From Glandiceps talaboti (taxonomy: Eukaryota > Hemichordata > Enteropneusta > Spengelidae): a stretch of 64,000 nucleotides of DNA. Each line of letters begins with the position of its first letter. Position 1 is the stretch's first letter. Position numbers and translations under genes: made by a program. The notes beneath the pieces were generated by a model, which saw only the letters and a list, made by a program, of their open reading frames with translations, searched no databases and was not told the origin of the DNA. Below, piece by piece: positions 39,901 through 49,727 of the stretch. The DNA is taken from contig NC_135550.1 of the NCBI RefSeq assembly GCF_964340395.1, positions 22,624,676 through 22,688,675 of the forward strand. Direction: 5' to 3'.

Positions 39901-41762
39901 AGTAAGCATGGCTTCACCAATATCATATCATATTATATTTATACCAGCAGTATTGAATATGACCTTGACCTTAGGGTCAAATGTCAAAAACAAATCATTT
40001 AATTTAATTGACAGACTATTAAGAGGGAACTTGCTCTCCATCAAAGACGCACAAAAACTTAGTATTAGAGTATTTGAGGGGAACTGTGTCTTCTATGAGG
40101 ATGTGTTGTCATGGTAACATTAGCTTCACTGGTTGTGTGCAATAACCCACAAGCTGTTATATACAGTATCAAGCAGAAGCAGAAGTTATAAAATTCTATG
40201 ACAATGCTATCATTTGCATCAGAGTTCACTTTACTTTACTAAACTGTAATGCACCATGCAGGTGCAGTTATTTTGCAGATTTTAAAATCCAGACTTGTCT
40301 GTGTTCTATATGGCATAAACAGTGACTATATCACACCAATCAATAAAAACGGTGTTCTTTTTTAAGATAAAACTGAGCATTTAGTATCTACTTCTACATG
40401 ACATTTGTAGTTATATCAAAATTTAACATGTGTTCATTTTTGATTTTCAGTGTTGTTTCTATATTTTGTACCAGCTGGTCTGTACTGTCTCTATAACAAT
40501 TTACAATTCATAAACCTAGCAGAGTATGACCCAACTACGTACTATCTACTACTTCAATTCAGAGTGGTTGTCACAGGTATCACATTCCAGGTAAGGCTCA
40601 AATTAGCAATCCATTAGGGGAGTATAATTCTAGACATGTAGCCTTCTACTAAAACTTCCACCCTCCCCAATTAATTCATACAACTGATACTCCATGGTAT
40701 ACAATGTGATGGGGGTATTCTGCATTAATTATACCGGTTACGTAGTAGTCATTTTAGGTTGTCAGTGTCCAAACTAGTGTTTAGCTCGTGACTATAAGCT
40801 TTGATTACAAATCACTGCTGTCTGGGTTCAAACCAACCGGCAATGGCTGGGTTTGATTACAAATCAACCAGTAAGAAGGGAGATGCTTACATGTAATTTG
40901 ACCTTACCGAACAATGCAGGTTTTTCCCAGTAACACAATACATAATTAACTTACAGACGAGCTGCAAACATAGACAGTGGAGGGGGGAGACTCCACTGTC
41001 TATGCTGCAAATAAGATAAACATAGAATGTGAAGTTATGTTCAGTATGTCTAATTATTAATACTATCTTGTTTTGGGATTTCAGTTTGTGTTCAAGAAAA
41101 AGCTGAGTACCAAACAGTGGTTATCTTTACTATTACTTACCATGGGTTGTGTCATCAAACACATCAAGCAAGACGTCACTATGAAAGACCTTGTAGCATT
41201 CGGTGGCCAATCTGTCAGTTTCCATGTCGACAAAAATCTTTTACTTATTATTATACAGACATTGTGTTCCTGTTTTGCTGGTGTTTACAATGAGTATCTG
41301 CTGAAAGGAGAACATGGCAAAGTACATATATGGATTCAGAATATTTTTATGTATTGTGATTCTATTCTGTGTAATACCTTGGTACTAGCTTATACCGGAG
41401 ACTTAGGTAACGCACTGACTAAAGAAAGTATGCATTCCATTCTTCAACTTTCTGTCATAGCCATCATCATTAATTATGCTACTGTAGGCATTGTAACAAG
41501 TCTTTTCCTACGCTCTCTCAACTCCATCTTGAAAATGTTTGCCAGTTCAATAGAAATCTTATTTTCAGCAGTGTTATGTTGGTTTATTTTTGGTATACCC
41601 ATTGATATATTCACCCTTTTAGCAATAGCTATTGTCTCTTTCTCACTATACCTGTACTCAAGTCACCCTGTAGTCAATCCAGCACATGAAGATGTAGAGG
41701 CCAAAAAAAATGGGAAAAGTTCAGAATTGTCAGAAAATGAACTTGTTAATTCCGTTAAATAG
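26180..41762 (+). CDS. SLC35A-family nucleotide-sugar transporter, 5 exons, 383 aa
   Basis: Exons 26180-26348, 32092-32209, 39137-39183, 40451-40590, 41085-41762; all introns are GT-AG and the frame is continuous. The start is fixed by an in-frame TGA directly before the ATG; a second Met at residue 29 is an alternative. The family is Golgi or ER antiporters with about ten membrane spans that exchange sugar nucleotides for NMPs. Seen here: a cytosolic Ser-rich N-terminus, span 1 (LSIIVFIAYIGLFVS), the NNL motif at 127-129 after VPAGLY, PTTYYLLLQFRVVVTG, KKLSTKQW at 163-170, and GVYNEYLLK at 224-232, where SLC35A1-A3 have GVYFEKILK. The C-terminus is a polar tail (HEDVEAKKNGKSSELSENEL). Length fits the family (about 320-425). 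It looks closer to the SLC35A4/A5-like invertebrate branch than to A1-A3; the substrate cannot be stated. Confidence 0.9.
26850..27142. repeat. Direct duplication of ~125 bp
   Basis: Segments about 26850-26978 and 27022-27142 share order and sequence: a GTGACCC start, TTAATATTA, ATATGAGGTG, then ACATGTTTCACTTTTACTAT and a closing TAATGAACAGC. Divergence is moderate, with small indels. Confidence 0.8.
27591..27796. mobile_element. MITE-like inverted-repeat element, ~206 bp
   Basis: Inverted arms pair TTAACTTTTGTTCCAAACAC (about 27627-27646) with its complement near 27743-27762. Weaker pairing extends out to TGCTAGTGAA on the left and TTTTACTAGCA on the right. There is no coding capacity. A target-site duplication is not clear. 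Confidence 0.6.
28670..28690. repeat. Poly-G run of 21
   Basis: Uninterrupted G tract in intron 1 of the transporter; its length in the assembly is uncertain, as for any long homopolymer. Confidence 0.95.
31180..31485. mobile_element. MITE with long terminal inverted repeats, ~306 bp
   Basis: Terminal arms of about 65 bp or more: the left arm begins GCCTCTGTAAGC and the right arm ends with its complement at 31485. Within them 31203-31241 and 31426-31465 match almost perfectly, including AAGCATTCACATTGCAACC and CTATCCTACCAGGTACCC. Weaker pairing (AGCTGGGTTAACTGG) runs further inward. The centre is non-coding. This is a non-autonomous DNA transposon structure; the superfamily is not determined because the target duplication is not clear. 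Confidence 0.85.
32745..35430. repeat. Large 23-bp minisatellite, ~115 copies
   Basis: The unit reads TCTAACTCAGTCTGACTTC followed by AATG. Common variants have GCCTAACTC, ATCTAACTC, TCACACTTC and TGACATAAATG. The left and right edges (32640-32745 and 34670-34830) are more degenerate, with CTCACTCAGTC and TCATACTTGA forms. The central part is highly homogeneous, which indicates recent expansion. A short palindromic insert sits near 34680-34712. Confidence 0.97.
35802..36088. repeat. Compound (TG)n-(TATG)n microsatellite
   Basis: (TG)n to about 35853, then (TATG)n with scattered CATG and TGTG variants to 36088. Cys/Val/Met-rich and His/Thr/Ile-rich frames here are artefacts. Confidence 0.97.
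36851..36928. mobile_element. Short foldback element, ~78 bp
   Basis: CAGCTTACAGCC and AGTGACAAAT on the left pair with ATTTGTCACT and GGCTGTAACC on the right, around a ~20-base centre. Only a few mismatches. It sits directly before the next (TG)n tract. Confidence 0.5.
36931..37060. repeat. (TG)n microsatellite
   Basis: Dinucleotide run with a few CTG, CATG and TATA interruptions toward the right end. Confidence 0.96.
37094..37126. repeat. Perfect short hairpin
   Basis: CTTGGAGGAATT and AATTCCTCCAAG flank an eight-base loop (ATACTGAC). The stem is perfect. No known RNA family is apparent. Confidence 0.7.
38908..39037. mobile_element. Foldback element with nested inverted repeats, ~130 bp
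   Basis: ACCCCATG near the left end pairs with CATGGGGT near the right end. Inside, GGTATTTGCACTCATGTAC pairs imperfectly with GTACTCGTGCAAATACACC. It is non-coding and lies about 100 bp upstream of exon 3 of the transporter. Confidence 0.5.
40969..41004. repeat. 13-bp perfect inverted repeat
   Basis: CATAGACAGTGGA and TCCACTGTCTATG surround a G-rich loop of ten bases, in intron 4 of the transporter about 80 bp before exon 5. Confidence 0.75.
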
Positions 41763-42026
41763 TAAAATTAAAGAGATTTAAATTTATTTTTTTTAAACAA
41801 TAAACATGAGTATGTAGAGGGAAATAAACAAGAAAACGTTCAGAATAGCATAAAACAAACTTGTAAACACTGGCAGTGTCATTAAAAGTAAAATTACAGA
41901 GATTTAGAAACAAATTTGTACAATAAATATGATGATTTAGAGGCAAATAAAACAAGAAAAAATGAACTTGAAAACATTGTCCTCAAATAAAATTATAGAG
42001 ATTTAAAAAACTAAATTTTTACAACG
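41685..42026. repeat. Diverged tandem triplication across the transporter stop codon
   Basis: Three units of about 100-120 bp. Unit 1 (about 41685-41804) covers the C-terminal tail, stop and first 3' UTR bases. Unit 2 (about 41805-41928) and unit 3 (about 41929-42026) repeat the order TGTAGAGG-like, TCAGAAT-like, ACTTGTAAA-like, AAAATTA-AGAGATTTA-like, then an AATAAA-bearing end. Identity is moderate. Confidence 0.75.
41799..41991 (+). terminator. Cluster of AATAAA polyadenylation signals of the transporter
   Basis: AATAAA hexamers at 41799, 41823, 41922, 41946 and 41986, supplied by the repeated 3' UTR units. Which one is used cannot be told from sequence. Confidence 0.6.
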
Positions 42027-42715
42027 ATTGCTAGGAACTCTAACTCATCTCAGATAAATATTAGTAAATGTATCTTTGCTAGATTACTTACGTTTGTTTT
42101 TTTCTAAAATGCCTTGGCTTGCACATGGTACGGTACTAGTTACTACTACTGTGGTGATTTCTGAAGTGTGGTTTGTCCATACCTAACTTTAGTGTTTACT
42201 TATACATTTCAATACAATATATGGTGTGCATGGCAAAGGCAAACGACGTGTTCTTTAAATTTCTCCATCACAAAGTGATAACATTTGGGTTGAGAGGATA
42301 CTCCACAGTATAGATTTTACTCTGTTTTCTTTAACTGTCAAGAGAGTTACACTACAGTACTATATTTGTTTTTTTGAACTATTGATCTACCTTTTTTCAT
42401 TTCTATATCCACTTGCTGCTGGGAAGGAAAAGATACAGAAGAAATAATGTGTATACTACCGATACATAATTTGTATTGAAATAATTATCATCATAGTCTA
42501 AGTACTCTACTCAGATATACCTCAAGATTTTTTGGGGATTACTGACTAAATTGATTGGTAAAAATTGCCGGTAAAACTCATATACCTGCAAACTCAAGTC
42601 CCATTTCCAAAGATTTTATGTCTCCATGGCAACAATCATGTGCATCTACATGTTATGTGTGATTTGATTACATAATTATGCTTGGTTCATGTATAGCAGC
42701 CTGTCATGTAATCTA

Positions 42716-42847
42716 GCTGCTAGGCCTCGGGCTTTCTTCTGAAAGGTGCAATCAAGCTCGAGGGTGTACACCATTCACGCTATCACCCTCACTAGCGACC
42801 TTCGGTCACCATCACAGTGGGCAGAATAGCCCAAGGGGTCTAGCAGC
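42716..42847. mobile_element. Foldback MITE, 132 bp
   Basis: GCTGCTAGGCCTCGGGCTTT on the left pairs with the complement of AGCCCAAGGGGTCTAGCAGC on the right; TTCTG and CAGAA continue the arm. It is G+C-richer than its surroundings. No tRNA-like box B (GGTTCGAATCC) is present, so I do not call a SINE. Confidence 0.7.
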
Positions 42848-43865
42848 AAGACTATCTGTCATATACCAAACTCCATTAAAAATAAAATCATAGACCCATC
42901 ATGTACATTGGCACTATATCAATATGTATGCAACACAGTTCTTCATCTGCATCCGAAAAGTGTGTTAAGATAATCACAAATAACTATAAGACTAGTTACA
43001 CAGAATCATGTGACTAAAACTGTTATCATTATTTGTATAGTGCTGGCTGTCTCTCTCTCTAAGTATCGTGTCCCCAGTGGTCATTGGTGATCATGGTCTT
43101 CCACACTTCATGGTTTACAGCAATTCTAATCATTCCTGCTGGGGACATATTCATCTCTTAATTCAGCAATTTAGGGGGTTCTCACTTAGCCAGTTAAGTC
43201 GACTTTGAGTCAACTCTCGTCTTACGTAACATAAATAAAAATAAAAATATGTAAATAAAGTAAATGTCGATTCAGAGTAGTGTTATAGGCCAGGTTCAAT
43301 AGGGGTTTGAGATTCGACTTATCATTTGTGTCTGGCACAAAGTTCCATGAAGGCTATTCTAATATCGGATGACTTTGGTATGTGATCTGTGTCAGGTACA
43401 AAAATTCAGTGTGAATGGAGTCCCAAATCCAGATTATTACATGTAGTCTTACTACTTTATATGTCGCCTCAGAGTGAAACTCACAGTTGTAGTCTGAACA
43501 TAGTAATTGTTCTTACCAGCATCTGCCACTGTCTTCTTCTTCTTTCACTACCCTGGTCTTGTCTGTCATTATTAGGTGTTCCATCTCTCAGTATCCAATA
43601 AAGCTTCTTTGTCTTTGCAGTATATTCTTCCATACTCTTCAAATACAAAAAACAATATCTGGATACCTATGTTGTTTTTTATACAAAATTTATGTCAGAT
43701 TGAGTCTTCATACAAAATATGTAAAAACTAATGTTTTCATACAAGATGTATATTTACTAATTGCAGTCATTTTTTATACAAAATCTGTATGAACTGTTGC
43801 TTGTCTGTTAGTAGTTTTAAGCTTCATTCGAGAACTTTTATATAACATAACATTTTATACAAGAC

Positions 43866-44000
43866 TTTTCTGTAATGTAACCTTCATACATGAGCTCTTT
43901 TCTGTAATGTAATGTTACTAACAGTAATGTAGTGTTCACATAAGGTACATTTTCTGTAATGTAATGTTACTAAAAGTAATATAGTGCTCATATACAACAA
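43866..44000. repeat. Two-and-a-half copies of a ~51-bp unit
   Basis: TTTCTGTAATGTAATGTTAC begins copies at about 43899 and 43951, each continuing TAA-AGTAAT-TAGTG-TCA-ATA. A partial diverged copy starts near 43866. Loose CATACAAAAT-type repeats precede it from about 43.64 kb. Confidence 0.75.
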
Positions 44001-47000
44001 TGTTTTATAGATGTCGTAAATAGCTTGTTTGAAATGATGTGCTATGCAGTAGTTACCCTCAACACAATGTTTAGTACATAAAATGTGGTGACTATCAACG
44101 TGTTATGTTATCATCACCGTGGTTACTGTGGTACACCTAAACAACAGTGGACCAAACAACATCAATGATAATGAGACACAACTTAACATCTATACCACAA
44201 TATCTGTCATGTTGATAGATTTGTCCTGTGTTGTTATGCACATTTCATAATTTCATATACATTGTACATACAAGTGTGCAGAGTTGAGCTCCTGGCAGCG
44301 AATCGGGTACACTGTTCTTCCCCCTACTTTCTTGATCCAATCACAACTCATGTCTCTGCTTTGAATATAGACAATGTCATTCTACATTGTACACCAGAGA
44401 TTGTACTCAGTAGTAAGTTACATATTGTATGTGGTCGCTGTTAAAGTACACTGTACTTCAGACAGTTCTCAGAGATTGTACTCTATATATATTGTACTAG
44501 ATTTAAGTCACTGTCAAGGGTAAAAGTACTTCAACTTTTAGAAAAAATAATTTCAATAAAAGAGTGGTTCTGCTGTAAGCAGATAATATATATGAATGTT
44601 CCATGTGAAGCAGGAACACATAGATGATATAAGAGATTAATTTTTATCACTAGTGGGATTTTTAGTATTTTAATAATATTTTTTTTAATTACTTCATAAC
44701 TAAGTGTTACCATTATTGTCATTTATGTGACATAAAATTATAGATACAATCATCTTTTGTATTACAGAAAATATTGTACTTTATATGTAACAAAGTGGCC
44801 TTGTAGTTGGTGGTCATTCATGTTTTATTTTTATGATCACGACTGAAATTACTGATATAAATTTCACTGAATTGTCGTACTAATATATGAAGGAAACCAT
44901 AAGATGGTCATCACCTAATTCAGTACAAATAAGGGATAAATATACTGTAGAGAAAAGGATGACTAACAACATTTCACATACGTGTCTTTTCTAATAAATT
45001 GTTAATAACAGACAGTTTACCATTTCTAGTCAAATAGAAAATAAAATCTAACTAAAACGAGTTAGGGATATTAAGGTGTAATGCGCCAGGGATGCGTTTA
45101 CTTCATTCATTTTTTTCAATTTTTTTTTAATTCTAAAGTTCAAAAGTCACTTTTCACTACACTATGTCAAGGCTTGGTGAAATAAGTGTGTGAAAATGTT
45201 ATTTTGAGGTTTATTTTTAGAAGGGATTTTACTTCTGGTGATGGCATTAGAAACCTGAACACTCAGTTACCGATTCACCCAGATATGTATATAGCTAGGC
45301 ATATACAGAGAATTCAGTTGGTAGTAAGCAAGACACTTTCATAGTCACTTTGAAAACAGTTTTGCTGGAGTCACCACATGAGTCAAGTGACAAGTGCAAT
45401 TCTACTGTCTGGGAGAAACCATTTCTTGTAGAGGTTGTACACAATTGAGTGTATCTTTATTACCAGCTTGGCCAACATATTTCAGTAAGCTTTGGTGACA
45501 ATTCTCATCAAATGAATAACAATTCCACCTACAATTGGGCATTTATATTTTTTTAATCAGAACCTACGCACCCCTCCAAAATAATTAAAGTTTGTATTTG
45601 AAAAAAGTTTATCTGATATTTACGCAATCATTGATATGCATATTTTTTCGAGTTTTGGCAAAAAAGTTCAAACTATAAAAGTACTTGGTAGATTTGCATA
45701 CTAGAAGGAATACCTTCTTTATAAAATAACAGCTTTAATTTCAATATCAGTTGTGCTTCAACGCCTTTGGCACTATTTTTTCTTGATTTTAACTGAGAAT
45801 GCATTGATGTTTTCTTGGAACAAAGTATCAACAAAAGTTTAAGCAGTTTATTTCTGAGGTTTATTTCACATTAAAAGGCAGATACAGCCCTAGCTGCTTT
45901 ACTTGAAGTCAAACATGACACAAAGTCACTTTCACCTCCCCAGCATCATGCAGAGGTAAAAATGATTTAAATTAACCATGAACCAACTGCAAATACAAGA
46001 ACTGAGAAATCTTGTAAACACTTTACAAAAAATTCAATGATATACCTTGATGAACAGCATATAAGGAAAATAATGTTCAAAGAATATTTGTAAAAATGTA
46101 TTAGCGTATTGAGTAAGTTGCCAAAATGCACAACCAATCATGAATACCACCCATCCATATTACAGCTGTAAATGCATTGCCATGACAAAAATGATTAGCA
46201 GTATTTGGGTTTTTTAAGCAGTAGTTGTTTTTTTTTCACCAAATATATAAAATTTCCACCAGTCAGCTTTGTAATAATCTTCCAGCAGATAAAAGCAACT
46301 CAGAACACCATGATTGATTTCTTTATGATGTGTGATATTTTGTTTTTATGTAGATTGTTGATTTCACTTCCTGAGTATGAAATGTACAAGTTTATAAGAT
46401 ATATGATGTGCTGTGCCTCCCTATCAGCTAGCTCTTTGAGAAGCCTGATTTAGAGGTGAACAAGACAACATATCTTACAGTTTAGAAATATACAAATATA
46501 TGTGATTGAACTTGGACATGAAAGACTTTATTTTAACATGAATGTTTGATGGAATTTTTGAAAACTGTATTTTTTGTTTTTTGATTGTGTTCAGTATTTG
46601 TATGTATAAATGGACTTACAAAGTTTGTAGGGTCAAATGGATCTACTACTTGTTCAGTACTTGAGTTTATTTGGATTTGTCATTTTTGTAACAGAATTGC
46701 TGTTTGTATCAAAGCCCATTTACATATTTATACACCTGATTTTTGTTTCTTAGTTGTCATTGAATGTCTTGATACTATGAATATAAAAAGGTGTGTAATT
46801 ATACCAAATTCTGGGACAAATCTTTGCAAAAGTCATTGTTTTAATATGCAGAATATGTATAATTTGGTAAATGTTATCCAACAAAAAAGGTTGTATCTCG
46901 TCAGTAAAACAATTTTATGTTCATAAATAGAAAAAAAAGTATTTGTAACAATCAAAGAATACAATAAAATGTCTAATAGTATTAACTCATATTCACTTTT

Positions 47001-47295
47001 ACATGATATACATATATGTGATGTGATGTTGTTTGTTTTAATGTTTATATTAATGATAAAGATTTATTGGTCTAAATCCAGTACAGTTCATTTCAGATGT
47101 CAACAGAAAAGTCTTGCGTTGCCATGAGAGTTGAGAAATCATTATATTAGTTGACTTTTAATTCTCATTGTCTGAAATAGAACTTTTACCACCAAGGTGT
47201 TATAAAATATCAAAATAACCATCATTCAATTTCTTTGTCAACACCATATGACTTTTGCACACTACACACATACATTACCATGGGCATAGGAGAAT

Positions 47296-47408
47296 AATTT
47301 TGACCCTCTAGCATGACATCGAATACTAAGTAAAATTTTGACCCTCTAGCTTGACATCAAATACTAAGTAAAATTTTGACCCCCTAGCTTGACATCAAAT
47401 ACTAAGTA
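47296..47408. repeat. Three tandem 38-bp units
   Basis: Each copy contains AATTTTGACCCTCTAGC (or CCCCTAGC), TGACATCAAATACTAAGTA and little else. The first copy is partial and has CATGACATCG. Confidence 0.9.
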
Positions 47409-47619
47409 CAGATACCAAGAATTGTACCTAGTAGAACATCAAAACCCTACAAGATATTTAACTAATGCAAATTGTAACATGTTACCGTATAAGTGATGGA
47501 GAAAAATAATGCAAAAACTGCATCTTTATGGTAGTTTAATATTGTTCTGATGAACAGAATCAAACTGTCCAAGTAAATTTCAAACAAACATACTGGCCAT
47601 CTTGAGAGCTATTCAATAC

Positions 47620-48330
47620 AAGTTGCACCTGAGCTGGGGAGATCACCAGCAGGTGCGAGGAATATAGGTTACCTGTGGAGGTCACAGGCAGGTACAGTAG
47701 GACCTATGTTTAGAATTGCAGTAATAGGAAAGGACTAAGAAGATAGTCATGTTGTTCAGCCCTATCAGGCTTCTTAAGCATGAGTGGTGCTGGCTGATAG
47801 CATGACAAGAATGTATATCATTACAGACTATAATTGGAAAAGATCACCTGGAGAGGTCACCAGGTGTCTGGACTCTAGTCTACCTAGGGAGGTCACCAGC
47901 AGGTAGTTCCATTGTGTATTTAAAATTGTAGTAATAGGAAAAGAGCATCAAGGGATGTCACCTTGCCTGGCAGGTGTCTGGCTACTCCCCTTTTTTGAGT
48001 ATATCTATATGTGACGCCCTTTGGGGTGCATTTTCTAGCCCTTTGGTCTAAAATGGGGTATGGTGGGGTGTTTTTTGAGTTGGAGTCTAAAATGGGGTCC
48101 ACTTTGAATTTTTTTTTTTTTTGCTTGGTCTTAAATGTGGTATTGATTTTTGGTCAAAGTGGGTCTAAAATGGGGTCTGGAGTTTCCAGCACTGGTGACA
48201 CACCTCTACCAGAGCTGGCCACTGGTACTGCCCCTGGGGTCACAAGCAGGCAATGTGGGTCATGACATTTTTGAGAGAATTTTAAATCTATGAAAAGACC
48301 ACCTGGGGAAGTAATCAGCAGGTATCTGGA
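47620..48330. repeat. Interspersed short repeats: GGTCACCAGCAGGT and CTAAAATGGGGT families
   Basis: Variants of GGAGGTCACCAGCAGGT occur near 47637, 47676, 47851, 47891, 47953 and 48304 at irregular spacing. Between them CTAAAATGGGGT recurs near 48048, 48087 and 48164 with a diverged copy near 48130. This looks like a decayed tandem or composite repeat rather than coding sequence. Confidence 0.6.
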
Positions 48331-48392
48331 GTCTAATATGTACCAAAGGACATAATATTATTAAGTATAATAATCGTAGAACCACTGGTATC

Positions 48393-48621
48393 ATGAACCA
48401 ATATGTAGGATAGCTGGGATGATTCCTCATATGAATAAATTCAAACTTTAACCTTTCTGCCTCATATCTGTGTCGTGCATGAAGTCGCACACTGTAAATT
48501 TGATCACTAGAGGGCAGTGTACAGTTATCTCCAATGTGTGTTTACAAACCTGCAAATGAATGGGATCATTTGAATTTATTCATATGAGAAATCATCCCAG
48601 CTATCCTACATATTGGTTCAT
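48393..48621. mobile_element. MITE with 53-bp inverted arms, ~229 bp
   Basis: The left arm (48393-48445) includes ATGAACCAATATGTAGGAT and AGCTGGGATGATT; the right arm (48569-48621) is its complement with one or two mismatches. The ~120-bp centre is non-coding. Confidence 0.85.
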
Positions 48622-49186
48622 TTTTTACCACCATGTCAATGCTTGGACCCATATTTCATTTTGACAAGCGACATCACCGTATTGACTAGCTAAAAACACA
48701 AATGTCACCTTTGAAACCATGTGTAAAGGTTGTGTGAACTCACACATCACAGCACAGGTCTCCTATTTACATGTAATTCTGTTGTGAAAATACTTTGGGT
48801 TGACAGAACTAAGCCAGTGTATTGCAAGGTGTTCAGTTTGACTGTGTTCGAATCTACAGTTTTCTCAAAAAAGGGCCACCTACCAAAATTAGGTGCAAAT
48901 TTCAGCTGTCTTTAATTACTACACATTAAGTCAAGACTGAAATGAGCAGCTCTTCAAATCACTTTTATTGGTGAGTAAACAAATCATTATTATCACTAAA
49001 CTTTGTAAGTCTGATATTTGTGAAATGGGACTTGGTCAGCCACATTGTAACCATGGCAATAATAGGCTAGTGCCTTATTTCTGTCATCTGTCAGTACACA
49101 TTGTGACTGATATGGCACAAAGCTGTGATGTGTACATCACATTGTGTAAATATCTCCTGCCCTAATAATGACTGTTTACATTCACA

Positions 49187-49251
49187 TTTATTTAACAGAA
49201 GAGAGAAACAAATCACTTAATGAAATGCATTTATTTACTTCTTCATTTATT
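49187..49251 (-). terminator. AK7 polyadenylation signals
   Basis: On the minus strand AATAAA occurs at plus positions 49251-49246, 49235-49230 and 49192-49187, about 480-540 bp after the AK7 stop codon. A (GAT)n run lies inside the 3' UTR near 49363-49383. Confidence 0.55.
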
Positions 49252-49727
49252 TATACAACAACTGTATTAACTCAATAACATGGAATGTACAACTCTTCGT
49301 AAGTAATTGTGTGGGAATGGCATATAATAATTCTGGACATCTGTTGCAACAATATATACAAGATGATGATGATGATGATGATGATTCAAATAAACAGATC
49401 CAAACACCATTCCATAAATGACTTCTATAGATACAATCTTCTAATCAAAATACTTCTTTCCACACAATATTCAGAATAATTCTAGAGTTCAATGTTTTCA
49501 TTTTATCTGGGATGATGGTTGTTTGTTGATACCTCTTTCCTCTTTTATAAATATGATACACGTAATCTGTGTTTGATGTTAGGGCCTTGAAGAATGTTCC
49601 AAATGCTGTGGTAAATACACAAAGTATAGTTCAAAGTTTATCAGAGTCACCAAATGGAAAAGCATGCAGTGGAAAGGCTTCAGGGTTTTAGTAATGAGTG
49701 GGCACCAAATGTTGAAGTTTTCACCTT

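Larger units (their letters stand above)
42027..49186. other. Intergenic region between convergent transporter and AK7
   Basis: About 7.2 kb without a gene I can support. It holds a 132-bp foldback element, a 53-bp-arm MITE, degenerate tandem repeats near 43.6-44.0 kb, three 38-bp units near 47.3 kb and a repeat-rich block at 47.6-48.3 kb. The part from 44.5 to 47.0 kb is unusually A+T-rich and featureless. Confidence 0.65.

Noticed and set aside
42716-42847. Possible tRNA-derived SINE
   Set aside because: No box A/box B pair or clover-leaf could be drawn; terminal inverted repeats explain it better.
46585-46926. 113-aa open frame on the plus strand
   Set aside because: A+T-rich stretch with no recognisable motif, no splice context and no promoter features; probably chance.
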